A stretch of 64,000 bases of DNA. It comes from Ravibacter sp964559125. GTDB taxonomy: Bacteria; Bacteroidota; Bacteroidia; Cytophagales; Spirosomataceae. Shown in pieces: positions 53,450 to 63,150 of the stretch (its first letter is position 1; every line of letters starts with the position of its first letter). The position numbers and the translations under genes were made by a program. The notes below the pieces were generated by a model. That model was not told the origin of the DNA, did no database searches, and saw nothing but the letters and a program-made list of their open reading frames with translations. The stretch is from NCBI GenBank assembly GCA_964559125.1, contig CAZLGW010000005.1, positions 178,430 through 242,429 of the forward strand, read 5' to 3'.

Positions 53450-54178
53450 ATGACACCATTCACGGCAGAGATCCTCGGTACTTTTTTCCTGATCCTTATC
53501 GGCGGCGGAGTCGTTGCCAATGTGCTTTTAACCGGTACCAACGGCCAGAACGGGGGGTGGATTGTGATTACTACTGCCTGGGCACTGGCGGTTTATATAG
53601 GGGTAGTAGTAGCGGGCCCGCACAGCGGTGCGCATCTCAACCCGGCGGTGAGTATAGGGCTGGCCGTGGCAGGTAAGTTTGATTGGAGCCAGGTTTTGCC
53701 CTATATCGGTGCTCAGTTTACAGGCGCTATGCTGGGCGCTTTTTTTGTATGGCTATTTTACCGGGATCATTTTCTGAAAACAGAGGACGGGGGACTGAAA
53801 AAAGCCGTTTTCTGCACTTCTCCGGCGGTCCGGAATTATACTTCCAATTTCTTTAGCGAGGTGGTCGGCACCTTCGTGCTCCTGTATGCAGTTTTCAGCT
53901 TTACAGATGCAAACATCGCAGATTCAGGCCAGGTCGTGGGACTCGGATCGCTCGGCGCTATTCCCGTAAGCTTTGTGGTATGGGCAATAGGTCTTGCGTT
54001 GGGCGGGACTACCGGTTATGCGATCAACCCCGCAAGGGATTTAGGTCCGAGGATCGTACACGCACTTTTACCCATCCCAGGCAAAGCGGACAATGACTGG
54101 AGCTATGCCTGGGTACCTGTAGTCGGTCCTTTGGTGGGGGCCACTCTCGCCGCCTGGCTTTTTTTATGGCTTAATTAG
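53450..54178 (+). CDS. glpF: Glycerol uptake facilitator / aquaporin (MIP family)
   Basis: 242 aa from the ATG at 53450. Six membrane helices and two half-helices with the two NPA boxes: AHLNPAVSIG (about residue 64) and AINPARDLGPR (about residue 188). Asp after the second NPA (NPARD) favours a glycerol-conducting aquaglyceroporin. It follows glpD by 79 bases. The pair should take up and oxidise glycerol, given a kinase elsewhere. Confidence 0.93.
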   Translation: MTPFTAEILGTFFLILIGGGVVANVLLTGTNGQNGGWIVITTAWALAVYIGVVVAGPHSGAHLNPAVSIGLAVAGKFDWSQVLPYIGAQFTGAMLGAFFVWLFYRDHFLKTEDGGLKKAVFCTSPAVRNYTSNFFSEVVGTFVLLYAVFSFTDANIADSGQVVGLGSLGAIPVSFVVWAIGLALGGTTGYAINPARDLGPRIVHALLPIPGKADNDWSYAWVPVVGPLVGATLAAWLFLWLN

Positions 54179-54396
54179 TAATACAGAAGCCTTTTTTTAC
54201 TATCTTAATCGGTACTTCTTACCAGCGACAAAGATTTTTTAATATCCGGGGTCCGAATATCACAGATCGGCATCGTTTGTAAAAGAAACACAGGAAATAC
54301 CAGACATTTCCGGCTTGGGGCAGTATGAAGGAAAGTTTTCGGGGTATTTCTATTTTAGGAGATTCTTCTCGCGTTACTTTCGACAAATCTTAACGG

Positions 54397-55023
54397 ATGG
54401 AAAAGCCAGACAAAGCCGGATTCCTGACTGCAGCGCCGGATGCTGCGTACGATGAGCTCTGGGAGTCTTTTCGCCAAGGCAATGAAGGCGCTTTTGAAGA
54501 TATTTTCAGGCAATATTATCCTGTTTTGTTTAACTACGGAATGCGGATAACACGCAATGAAGCCGAAGCAAAGGATTGTGTTCAGTCCCTGTTCCTGCAG
54601 ATATGGGAACGAAGGGAATTTCTCGGCCCGACTACTTCCGCCAGAAATTACCTGCTGGCATCCTTCAGGCGATCCATCCTTAAAAGAATCGGCGAACCAC
54701 ACCTGCTATATGCCGACGACTTCCCGGATTTTCAGGTGGAGCTCTCCATTGAATCCTCCCTGATCCGAAGCCAGACCGAACTGGAAAATGCCAGGTTGCT
54801 GAAGATGGCGTTCGAGCGGCTGCCTGCCAGGCAGAAGGAAGCAATATTCCTGCGTTTTTATGAGGAGCAGGATTTTCATGAGATAGCCCGTATCATGAAT
54901 ATTTCAACAAGAGCGGTCTATAAGCTGATTTACAAGGGGCTTGATAATTTGCAAAGCTATCTTGGCACAAATAGTATCGATATTGCCTACCTGCTCGTCC
55001 TGCTTCTGACTCCGGTCTGCTGA
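54397..55023 (+). CDS. ECF-type sigma factor of the SusC/SusD cassette
   Basis: 208 aa. Region 2: FEDIFRQYYPVLFNYGMRI and AKDCVQSLFLQIWERRE; region 4: LPARQKEAIFLRFYEEQDFHEIARIMN with AVYKLIYKGLDNLQ. The pattern is that of Bacteroidota FecI-like sigma factors. It heads the row sigma - FecR - SusC - SusD. It should be held inactive by the FecR protein and released when ligand is sensed by the STN domain of the SusC. A 218-base gap without a gene precedes it. Confidence 0.94.
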   Translation: MEKPDKAGFLTAAPDAAYDELWESFRQGNEGAFEDIFRQYYPVLFNYGMRITRNEAEAKDCVQSLFLQIWERREFLGPTTSARNYLLASFRRSILKRIGEPHLLYADDFPDFQVELSIESSLIRSQTELENARLLKMAFERLPARQKEAIFLRFYEEQDFHEIARIMNISTRAVYKLIYKGLDNLQSYLGTNSIDIAYLLVLLLTPVC

Positions 55024-55115
55024 TTTAAAATAATAGTTTTTATAAAAAAAATCTTTCGAAGGGTCACTCTTCCCGGATTTCTGCTTTGTCTAAGTAGAGC
55101 AAAAGCAATATTCAC

Positions 55116-56201
55116 TTGGACAAGCATAAATATTTTTCATTCAAAGCGGTAGATTTTTTGCTGGATGACGACTTCCGGCAATGGATGGCTTCAGACGATC
55201 CCCGGCTGAAAAAGGAGTGGGAAGCCTGGCTTCAGGCAAACCCTCATAAACAGGAGGAAGTTGAGAAGGCCAGGAAGCTTTTCCGTATCATGAAGTTCCG
55301 GAATGAGGACATTGACGCCGGCACCGTAGACCGGGAATGGGCAAGGCTCCAGGAATCTATCGGCAATTTCGCTTACCGTGATACAGCAGGCACGCTTCAT
55401 ACGGATAGCGATCGGGGTGTTCGTCCGGTAAAGCGTTTCAACCCGTTCGGAAGATGGCGCGCCGGAATAGCCGCTGCAGTAGCCGCGGTTATTATCATAG
55501 CCGGAACAGGTTATTTTTATTTCCGGGAAATAAAAACGCCGTATGAAGAGATGGCGGAACACACCGCACCCAAAGGGGAAAGATTGTCGCTGCAGCTCGG
55601 AGACGGATCCCGGATATTGCTGAATGCCGGCTCGACGGTAACTTATCCCAAAAGCTTCAGGCAGGAGAAGAGAGAAGTGACTCTATACGGAGAAGCATTT
55701 TTTGAAGTCGCGCCTAACCCCCGATCACCATTTGTTATTACTTCGGGCGATGTCACTACCGAGGTGATCGGCACCAGCTTCGGCATTACTGCATACCCTC
55801 AAAAGCAGGTAGATGTCGCCGTCGTGACCGGCAAGGTAAAAGTATATGCTAACACGGAAGGTGGCGTTTCAAATGAGGTTTTCCTGACACCCAACCAGAT
55901 GGCTACATTTGAAAAATCAGATAAAGCCTTCTCTGTCAGGGGTTTTGATCAGAATAAGCAACTGGCCTGGATAAGCGGCGTGCTTTATTTTGACAAAGCC
56001 GATTTCCTGCAGGTCAGGACAAAACTGGAAAACTGGTATGGAGTGACGATAGTGGTCGACCCCGGCCTGGAATTGGATGACAATCTCCTGCTTACAGGTA
56101 AATACCTGGACCAACCTCTGGAGTATATTCTTGATGCTTACCGCTACCCGGACCGGTTCCACTATGAGATCCGGAATGATACTGTAACAATTTTTCGGTG
56201 A
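55116..56201 (+). CDS. FecR-family anti-sigma factor
   Basis: 361 aa starting with TTG (55116), as no ATG fits the conserved N-terminus KYFSFKAVDFLLDDDFRQWM (the first in-frame ATG lies 23 codons in). One membrane helix (about 111-131) divides a cytosolic sigma-binding part from a periplasmic FecR domain with HTAPKGERLSLQLGDGSRILLNAGS (abridged: GDGSRILLNAGS) and the DUF4974 C-terminal STN-like module. It relays the SusC signal to the sigma factor. It overlaps the frame upstream of susC by four bases only in an alternative start. Confidence 0.93.
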   Translation: MDKHKYFSFKAVDFLLDDDFRQWMASDDPRLKKEWEAWLQANPHKQEEVEKARKLFRIMKFRNEDIDAGTVDREWARLQESIGNFAYRDTAGTLHTDSDRGVRPVKRFNPFGRWRAGIAAAVAAVIIIAGTGYFYFREIKTPYEEMAEHTAPKGERLSLQLGDGSRILLNAGSTVTYPKSFRQEKREVTLYGEAFFEVAPNPRSPFVITSGDVTTEVIGTSFGITAYPQKQVDVAVVTGKVKVYANTEGGVSNEVFLTPNQMATFEKSDKAFSVRGFDQNKQLAWISGVLYFDKADFLQVRTKLENWYGVTIVVDPGLELDDNLLLTGKYLDQPLEYILDAYRYPDRFHYEIRNDTVTIFR

Positions 56202-56239
56202 TAAGTTTTTGTTCCACAACCCAATTTAACCAATCGCAT

Positions 56240-59200
56240 ATGCAAAATCGGATACTATCTCAAATCCCAATGGCGGAGCGATGCCCGGGCTGGCAGCGTC
56301 TTGCCCGGCAACGCCTCTCCGTGATGATCGCGCTGCTGTGCCTTTACGGGTTTGTAAGCCCGGATCTTCTTTTGGCTAATTCCCTGCAGGAAAAAAGTAT
56401 TGAGAAAATCTATATATCCGTCAATCTTAAAGGATTAACGGTGGAAGACGCGTTCAGCCGTATAGTTGAAAAGGCGGATCTCAATTTCCAGTACGAAAAA
56501 TCGCTGGTAAGCAACAAACGGCTTAGGCGAAATTTTTCCAATACGAGTCTTGGGGAATTGCTCCGGTACATTTCAAAAGAAACCGGCCTGAGCTTTCGAA
56601 GAATCAACGAAACCATTTATGTAATTGATATCCCGAAGCGGTCGGTGACCGAAGAGATAAATTTAATGCACCAGCCCGCGCCACCGAAGGCGGAGTCTTC
56701 TACTTCCCTGACGGGCGCAGCACAATATCACCGGGAACGCCTGGAGCGGTCCATCGGCAATGCCTACAATCCCAGCTTCCAGATGGTGACCGGTAAGATA
56801 ACCGACGAAAAAGGAGAAGGATTACCCGGAGTAAACGTATTGATAAAGGGGACACAGCAGGGTACTACTACCGATGGCGGGGGGAGCTTTACATTGAATG
56901 TGCCCGACGGCAATGCAGTACTGGTGTTTTCTTTCGTAGGCTACATCAGCCAGGAAGTGACGGTAGGGAACAGAACTTTTATTGATCTGACCCTGCAGGT
57001 AGACGAGAAAAGCCTGGAAGAAGTAGTGGTGATAGGTTATGGAACACAGAAGAGAAGGGATGTTTCGACCGCGATTTCTTCGGTTTCCGCAGCGCAGATG
57101 AAGGACAACCCGGTATCCAATTTTGCACAGGCAATTACAGGCAAAATGGCGGGTGTCAGGATATTGAACTCCAATAATGCGCCCGGAGGCGGTTCCAATA
57201 TTGTTATCCGTGGGATGAACTCCATCAATGCGTCTAACGATCCGCTGATCGTAATAGACGGGTTTCCACTCAAAGATGGGTTTGATCAGACGGAAAATCC
57301 CTTAAATGCGATCAATACTGCCGATATAGAATCGATTGAAGTACTTAAAGATGCTTCTTCGAGTGCGATCTACGGTGCACGGGCCGCTAACGGAGTTATC
57401 CTGATCACTACAAAAAAGGGAAAGTCGGGCAAGCCTACTATCAGCATTAATGTGAGAAGCGGTGTCGAAAAGATGACTAACAAGATGAATATGCTGAACC
57501 GGGAGGACTTCCTGAAGTTTATGGACGACGCCCGCGCTCAGGCTTATGTGGTGGAGGATCCTAATTTCGGGACCAATAACCCGGAAGCGGCCCAGTGGAA
57601 ATGGACAGACAGCGATGAAACAAGGCTGTATAACTGGAGAAATTTCTCAAGCAATGCTGAATTTATGGGACAGGGCGGTACGTATTATGAGCACTGGATA
57701 TATGTAACGCCTGAAACCAAGGCTCAGCCTTATGACACTGACTGGCAGGATGTAACAACCCGGACCGGCAGAGTCAACGATATACAGCTGTCTACCACGG
57801 GAGGTACGGAGAATATCAAGTATATGATTTCCGGAGGTTATTTTAACCAGGACGGGATCGTAAGATCTACCGGTTACAACCGCTTTTCTTTCCGCGCAAA
57901 TGTAGAATTGAAGGTCAATAACTGGCTGAAAACAGGTCTTATGCTTGCACCTTCACTGAGTAATACCAGGGTTATGCATAATATGGAGGGAGCGTTCTAT
58001 GACATTGTGACGATTCCTCCCATATACAGGCCTTATGCCGATAATGGCGAGCCTGAATTTCTGGGTTATATCGCGGGCGACTACAGGGAATGGAACCTCC
58101 CGGCGTACTCCAACCCGTTGGCAAATGACCTGGTTAAGGACCAGAGAAGGAGCATCAAAAACCTTTCGACCGTTTTCGGGGAAGTGAATATTTGGAAGGA
58201 TCTGGTGTTTCGTTCCGAATTTCATACCGAATACATGAACTGGGAGCGAAATTACTTTATTCCCGGAGCTTTTCCTGATGCGTGGTCGGTCACAAGATCC
58301 AGCGGGCTCAACCACATTACGTCAAGACTGTATTGGAATTCGCAGAATTTCCTTACCTATAACCGCAGCTTCGGTGACCACGTCGTCAACGGAATGCTGG
58401 GATATTCTGCGGAGCTGTCGACCGACAAGAGCACCTACCTCAGGAAATACGACTATCCCGCCGACCAGGTTCCGACCCTTAACCAGGCTATCACCATTCT
58501 GAGTGTACAGAATGACGCAAGAACTAACCGGTTCAGCGAAGCTATGATCGGGAGCTTTGCCAGGGGAATGTACAATTATGGCGGTAAATACTATCTCACT
58601 GCAAGCGTGCGGCGCGACGGATCCTCTAAATTCGGTGCTAACAAGAAATGGGGGGTATTCCCGTCTTTTTCAGCGGCATGGAGAATTTCTGAAGAATCGT
58701 TCTTTTCTCCTCTGTTGTCCCATATCAGCGATCTGAAGCTCCGGGGTGGGTGGGGTGTGATCGGTAATTCCGGTATAGGAAATTATAATGCTATCAGTAC
58801 ATTGAATGCTGTCTCCTATGTATTGGGTTCAGGTTCAGCCTTATCGGCGGGTTATGCAGACGGACGGATTGCAAATGCCAACCTGGGTTGGGAGGCGACC
58901 ACTGATTTCGGGCTGGGCGTTGACGCGGAATTGCTGAAAAACCGTATATCGTTAAGCGTAGATTATTTCTACAGGCGGACAAACGACATGTTGTTCAATA
59001 TGCCGCTGCCGACCATTACAGGCTTCGGCTCCTACATGGTAAACATCGGATCTATGCGCAACCGCGGCTTTGAATACATGATCCAGACCCGCAACCTGGT
59101 TGGTGATTTTAACTGGTCTACTTCTTTCAATTTGTCTTATTACAAAAATCGCGTGCTTAACACAGGTAAGGACAAGCGCCCGCTGATCAGCAATAACTCC

Positions 59201-59923
59201 TATACCATTGAAAACAAGCCGCTGGCCGGGATCTGGGGAATGAACTTTTTAGGCCCTTATAGGGATTGGGAAGATGTTAAAACCAATCCGATTATTAATC
59301 CCGACAGCCCGATCTGGAGAGACCGCTCTTCTCCCGGTACCAATAAAATGCAGGATGTAAACGGCGACGGGGTGATCAACGGTCTTGACAATACCATTCT
59401 CGGATCACCTAACCCGGATTTCATCTGGGGTATGACCAATACCTTCGGGTATAAAGGGTTTGATCTTTCCATCCACGTTAACGGTGTATCAGGGGGCGAC
59501 CGCATTATGACACAAATGGAAAGTGTAATGTCGAAGGCATTGGGTTACGGGAATGTTGTATATGAATACTACAATAATTACTGGAGGCCTGACAGGACTG
59601 ATGCAAAATACGCCGCGCCTACCCGTAAATCGTGGGATGGTACGCCCGACAGAGGTACCCTGGTTTTTAAAGGCACTTACGTCAATATTCAGAATATCGC
59701 ATTTGGATACACGCTTCAAAAGAATACCCTTCAGAAATTGGGAAAAGGCCTGGGGCAGCTTCGTTTTTACGCGAGTATTCAAAATGCCCTGCTGATAACG
59801 AAGTATCCGGGATTCAACCCTGAGGTAAACTCGTCGGGTAACTCAGCCCTCTCGCAGGGGGTAGATGCCGGTGCGTATCCCATGAGCCGGGTAATCGCCT
59901 TCGGAATTAATATGTCATTGTGA
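56240..59923 (+). CDS. SusC/RagA-type TonB-dependent transporter with signalling (STN) domain
   Basis: 1227 aa from the ATG at 56240; an upstream ATG overlaps fecR and puts 14 residues before the signal peptide. Order: signal peptide with cleavage near LLLANS (about 47), STN domain (about 55-125, ISVNLKGLTVEDAFSRI), carboxypeptidase-D-like beta domain (about 170-250, GKITDEKGEGLPGVNV), LEEVVVIGYGTQKRRD, plug (about 265-390) and a 22-strand barrel. The STN domain makes it a transducer that can signal to the upstream FecR. The closely related partial copy at 1-761 covers only the C-terminus, so its own STN status is unknown. Confidence 0.97.
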   Translation: MQNRILSQIPMAERCPGWQRLARQRLSVMIALLCLYGFVSPDLLLANSLQEKSIEKIYISVNLKGLTVEDAFSRIVEKADLNFQYEKSLVSNKRLRRNFSNTSLGELLRYISKETGLSFRRINETIYVIDIPKRSVTEEINLMHQPAPPKAESSTSLTGAAQYHRERLERSIGNAYNPSFQMVTGKITDEKGEGLPGVNVLIKGTQQGTTTDGGGSFTLNVPDGNAVLVFSFVGYISQEVTVGNRTFIDLTLQVDEKSLEEVVVIGYGTQKRRDVSTAISSVSAAQMKDNPVSNFAQAITGKMAGVRILNSNNAPGGGSNIVIRGMNSINASNDPLIVIDGFPLKDGFDQTENPLNAINTADIESIEVLKDASSSAIYGARAANGVILITTKKGKSGKPTISINVRSGVEKMTNKMNMLNREDFLKFMDDARAQAYVVEDPNFGTNNPEAAQWKWTDSDETRLYNWRNFSSNAEFMGQGGTYYEHWIYVTPETKAQPYDTDWQDVTTRTGRVNDIQLSTTGGTENIKYMISGGYFNQDGIVRSTGYNRFSFRANVELKVNNWLKTGLMLAPSLSNTRVMHNMEGAFYDIVTIPPIYRPYADNGEPEFLGYIAGDYREWNLPAYSNPLANDLVKDQRRSIKNLSTVFGEVNIWKDLVFRSEFHTEYMNWERNYFIPGAFPDAWSVTRSSGLNHITSRLYWNSQNFLTYNRSFGDHVVNGMLGYSAELSTDKSTYLRKYDYPADQVPTLNQAITILSVQNDARTNRFSEAMIGSFARGMYNYGGKYYLTASVRRDGSSKFGANKKWGVFPSFSAAWRISEESFFSPLLSHISDLKLRGGWGVIGNSGIGNYNAISTLNAVSYVLGSGSALSAGYADGRIANANLGWEATTDFGLGVDAELLKNRISLSVDYFYRRTNDMLFNMPLPTITGFGSYMVNIGSMRNRGFEYMIQTRNLVGDFNWSTSFNLSYYKNRVLNTGKDKRPLISNNSYTIENKPLAGIWGMNFLGPYRDWEDVKTNPIINPDSPIWRDRSSPGTNKMQDVNGDGVINGLDNTILGSPNPDFIWGMTNTFGYKGFDLSIHVNGVSGGDRIMTQMESVMSKALGYGNVVYEYYNNYWRPDRTDAKYAAPTRKSWDGTPDRGTLVFKGTYVNIQNIAFGYTLQKNTLQKLGKGLGQLRFYASIQNALLITKYPGFNPEVNSSGNSALSQGVDAGAYPMSRVIAFGINMSL

Positions 59924-59943
59924 GAAAATAGCAAACAATCATG

Positions 59944-60030
59944 AGCAGTCAGAAATCAGCCGTCAGCTATCAGAAATCGGACATACAAACCGTCGATGAA
60001 TAGGGGCTGGCCGTTGAAAACTGAAAGCTG
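59944..60030. repeat. Intergenic TCAGAAATC repeat cluster between susC and susD
   Basis: TCAGAAATC occurs at 59949-59957 and 59970-59978, 21 bases apart, with GTCAGC between. Further on, GAAAACTGAAAGCTGATAAC (about 60015-60034) is related to the reverse of these words. This kind of CAGTCAGAAATCAG text is a common scattered intergenic repeat in the phylum (general knowledge). It lengthens the susC-susD gap to 123 bases, compared with 7 in the left-hand copy. Confidence 0.55.
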
Positions 60031-60046
60031 ATAACCCTTTATACAC

Positions 60047-61504
60047 ATGAAAAAGATATTTTCAGTCATTGTGTCTGTAATGCTTGTATCCGGCTGTTCG
60101 GAGTCATTTTTGGACAGGCAGCCTGAAGATACGCTGGCGCCTGAAACGTTTTTTAAGTCCCCCCAAGATGTAAAAGCCGGCCTGGTCGCAGTATACCAGC
60201 CCCTGCAGTCGCTTTTCAGCGTGTCGGCTTTACCGCATATGCTGGGACAGATGTCTGACGACGGCGCCTCTCCTTATAATAGTTTTATCTGGCATACCTT
60301 CTATAAGAACAATACCCATTCCGCGCCTGAAATCTGGAACGGCTTCTACAAACTGATCGTCAATGCCAATAATATCATAGATGTAGCAGATAAGTATACA
60401 CCGAAGACTGATGCCGAAGCAATCGCTGTAAACGCCTACAAAGGTGAAGCCTGCTTTCTGAGGGCGCTGGCATATTTTTACCTGGTGCGTCTTTACGGTG
60501 ATGTACCGATGGTGGTCAGCCGTTTTACAGATCCCGGCACCGCATTCGGCATCGGGCGTACGCCTGTTGTCGACATTTACAGGAAGGTAGTTATCCCGGA
60601 CCTTGAGTACGCTTTTGCAAACTGCTATAAAAAGAATGATCCGGCCTTGTCAGGTGAAGGCGCCCGCGCCACCAAAGGTGCTGCTCTCACCATTCTGGGT
60701 AAAGTTTATCTTACCATGAACGATCATTCAAATGCTGCTGCAACCCTGAAAAAGCTGATTGTCGATAAGGAAGCCGGCCATTACGAATTGCTTGCGGATT
60801 ATTCAAGAATCTGGCTGCCAAGCAATAAATTTAATCTCGAATCGATTTTTGAAGTCAATTACAATGCGGCGTCCGGCGTAGGCAGCTTTTATCTCCGGAA
60901 TATGAGCATTGCGGCGGCATATTTGTTTGGAGGCAGAGTAGGTAGCGGTTTGTTCTGTGCAGAGAAAGACCTTATGGATGATTTTGTCAGGAATAATGAA
61001 GATATACGCTACCGTGTCTCAGTTGACTCCTGCTACGCCGACCTGCTTATTCAGCCGACTCCCTTAAAGCTGATCCCTCCCCTTACCGAGGTCAGGAATT
61101 ACGAACAGACAGGTGCTGATTATAACTATATGATCACCAGGTATGCAGATGCGTTGCTGATGTATGCGGAAGCGCTGATGCCGACAGATCCGGCCGCAGC
61201 AGCGAGCTATATAAACCAGGTGAGGGCAAGGGTCAATATGCCGCCGGTCAGCGCAGGCGATGTGAACATCACCCGGATACTTCACGAACGGAGAATGGAA
61301 CTTGCCTTTGAAGGGCACCGGTACCTGGATCTTGTACGTACCGGTAAGGCTGTTGAATATATTTCCCGCGTGCTGATGAATAATAATGAATATGAACGAA
61401 GGGTTTGGAGGAGCACGCCTATCCCTGAATATCAGCTGATCCTGCCGATCCCGGTCGGAGAAATTGAAAAGGACCAGACGTTAACTCAAAACACCGGTTA
61501 CTAG
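60047..61504 (+). CDS. SusD/RagB-family nutrient-binding outer-membrane lipoprotein
   Basis: 485 aa. Lipobox VSGC (Cys17) and SESFLDRQPEDTLAP start; FLRALAYFYLVRLYGD in the middle and RYADALLMYAEAL, ERRMELAFEGHRYLDLVR at the end. It is nearly the same length as the copy at 769-2229 and shares long runs with it (GEGARATKGAALT, FGIGRTPV, LILPIPVGEIEKDQTL). It should form a surface complex with the SusC encoded upstream. The substrate is unknown. Confidence 0.96.
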   Translation: MKKIFSVIVSVMLVSGCSESFLDRQPEDTLAPETFFKSPQDVKAGLVAVYQPLQSLFSVSALPHMLGQMSDDGASPYNSFIWHTFYKNNTHSAPEIWNGFYKLIVNANNIIDVADKYTPKTDAEAIAVNAYKGEACFLRALAYFYLVRLYGDVPMVVSRFTDPGTAFGIGRTPVVDIYRKVVIPDLEYAFANCYKKNDPALSGEGARATKGAALTILGKVYLTMNDHSNAAATLKKLIVDKEAGHYELLADYSRIWLPSNKFNLESIFEVNYNAASGVGSFYLRNMSIAAAYLFGGRVGSGLFCAEKDLMDDFVRNNEDIRYRVSVDSCYADLLIQPTPLKLIPPLTEVRNYEQTGADYNYMITRYADALLMYAEALMPTDPAAAASYINQVRARVNMPPVSAGDVNITRILHERRMELAFEGHRYLDLVRTGKAVEYISRVLMNNNEYERRVWRSTPIPEYQLILPIPVGEIEKDQTLTQNTGY

Positions 61505-61531
61505 TCGATGAATCAATTAAATTGAACTGAG

Positions 61532-62029
61532 ATGAAAAATAAATCATACGTGCAGATACTTGTCTTAGCCCTCTCATTGTCAATGGTTTCATGCCTGAAG
61601 GAGGACAATGTTTCGGCTCCGGTCGTGAATGGGGTCACAATGTTCATGACCGATGCAAATGACAAAGACTCACTGGTTACTGTTCTTGCCAAAGGGCAAA
61701 GGGTAAAATTTGTTGTCGATACAAAGGCCGATATGGTTTCCGTATGGCCCGGTGGGATCAGGAAAGTAATGAAAATGAAGAGCAGTAATGCCGATTCGGT
61801 GGATATATTCAAAAATCCCGTGCTGGAAGTGAGCGACAGTTATTCAGATTATGGCCTGGTTAAAGCCAGAGGACTTAATACGACTGTGGGAGATGGTGGA
61901 TGGTATGTCTTTTACACGTATCCCGATGCCGGGGAATTTGACCTCAATATAGTAGCGACGAATCACGGCTATGACAGCCCCGATCTTAAGAGAGTGGTTT
62001 TTAACGCCGGAAAGGTAACTGTAAGGTAA
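61532..62029 (+). CDS. Small surface lipoprotein, paralogue of the one at 2242-2760
   Basis: 165 aa with lipobox MVSC (Cys21) and then LKEDN, as in the left-hand paralogue. Shared words are VSVWPGGIRKVMKMK, YSDYGLVKARGLNT and TNHGYD. The fold looks beta-rich and single-domain. It is third in the susCD set, so probably a surface binding accessory; the family is not recognised. It starts 27 bases after susD. Confidence 0.88.
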   Translation: MKNKSYVQILVLALSLSMVSCLKEDNVSAPVVNGVTMFMTDANDKDSLVTVLAKGQRVKFVVDTKADMVSVWPGGIRKVMKMKSSNADSVDIFKNPVLEVSDSYSDYGLVKARGLNTTVGDGGWYVFYTYPDAGEFDLNIVATNHGYDSPDLKRVVFNAGKVTVR

Positions 62030-62088
62030 ATATTGTACTTTTTTAACCAGCTTAATAACCGTTTGGATTTTTAACCCTTAGATTAATT

Positions 62089-63087
62089 ATGAAGTACCCG
62101 GTGCCCTGTATTGTCCTACTGGTATTATTTAGTATCAAAACTTTTGCTCAAAAAGAAAAGCTCAATTGGGTTCAGGAAACGAAAGAGGCAGCGTGGCAGG
62201 CGCGGGATTCGCAGGGGGAGTTTGTGTATAAAAATAATCTCTGGATACTTGGCGGGTGGTTTACCCCTCAACTGCCCAATCCCCGCGACGTTTGGAAATC
62301 GCCGGACGGGAAAAACTGGACCCGCGTAACTGAGACAGCTCCGTGGCGACACAGCGATTTGCCTGCAGCGTTTGTGTTTAAAGATAAAATGTGGATGATG
62401 GGTGGCAGGAAGCTTCCGGGCAGTGAATGCAGTAACGAAGTCTGGTCGTCGACTGATGGAGCCAATTGGAGCCTGGTCGGTAATGCAGCCTGGAATCCCC
62501 GTCTAGCACCCGGTTTTGTCGTGTTTAAAGACCGTATGTGGATAATGGGCGGTACTTCCGATTTCTACAATAATAACGACAGCACGCTGATGAACGACGT
62601 CTGGTCGTCGACAGACGGGAAAGAGTGGAAGCTGGAACTGGCAAACGCCCCTTGGTCGAAACGGACACATGGACAAGCTGTCGTATTTGATGGTAAAATC
62701 TGGATAATGGGCGGCGGACAGCGTGCGCCTAAGGCCATTCCGACCAATGATGTATGGTGTTCTGAAGACGGGGTGAACTGGACACAGGTAACAGCTTCCG
62801 CACCCTGGAAACCACGCATGTGGTTTTCTACGGTAGTGTACCGCGACAGGATCTGGGTACTGGGAGGCTGGTCTGAGGAGGAGGGCAACTTCGGCGACGT
62901 ATGGTATTCTAAAGACGGACGTAACTGGACCGAACTGAAATCAGACGTGATCTGGAGTAAGCGCCACGAACATTCAGCTTTTGTATTTAAAGATAAAATC
63001 TGGGTAGCCGGTGGCGCTGCCGAGCCCAAGTATCAATTAGACAGCGAGGTCTGGAGCCTGAGTGTACCCCCGGATTGGTTCCATTAA
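62089..63087 (+). CDS. Secreted kelch-like beta-propeller protein
   Basis: 332 aa. Signal peptide ends at KTFAQ (about residue 21). Five well-kept repeats of a (D/E)VW-S-DG-NW pattern are spaced by about 50-60 residues: DVWKSPDGKNWTRV, EVWSSTDGANWSLV, DVWSSTDGKEWKLE, DVWCSEDGVNWTQV and DVWYSKDGRNWTEL, with a last partial EVWSLS. Each is paired with a FKDKIW(V/I)(M/L)GG strand. This makes about six propeller blades, a full ring. No enzyme active site is visible, so binding of glycan or protein is more likely. It is encoded 59 bases after the lipoprotein. Confidence 0.87.
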   Translation: MKYPVPCIVLLVLFSIKTFAQKEKLNWVQETKEAAWQARDSQGEFVYKNNLWILGGWFTPQLPNPRDVWKSPDGKNWTRVTETAPWRHSDLPAAFVFKDKMWMMGGRKLPGSECSNEVWSSTDGANWSLVGNAAWNPRLAPGFVVFKDRMWIMGGTSDFYNNNDSTLMNDVWSSTDGKEWKLELANAPWSKRTHGQAVVFDGKIWIMGGGQRAPKAIPTNDVWCSEDGVNWTQVTASAPWKPRMWFSTVVYRDRIWVLGGWSEEEGNFGDVWYSKDGRNWTELKSDVIWSKRHEHSAFVFKDKIWVAGGAAEPKYQLDSEVWSLSVPPDWFH

Positions 63088-63150
63088 ATAAACAAAGATA
63101 TTCCTCTACAACTTGTTCACTAAACAACATTTAACGATAACTTTATTTGA

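Noticed and set aside
62125..63029. Regular repeats in the kelch-like gene as a possible DNA repeat array
   Set aside because: The periodicity is at protein level with diverged codons, as expected for propeller blades, and there are no identical spacers or repeats of CRISPR type.
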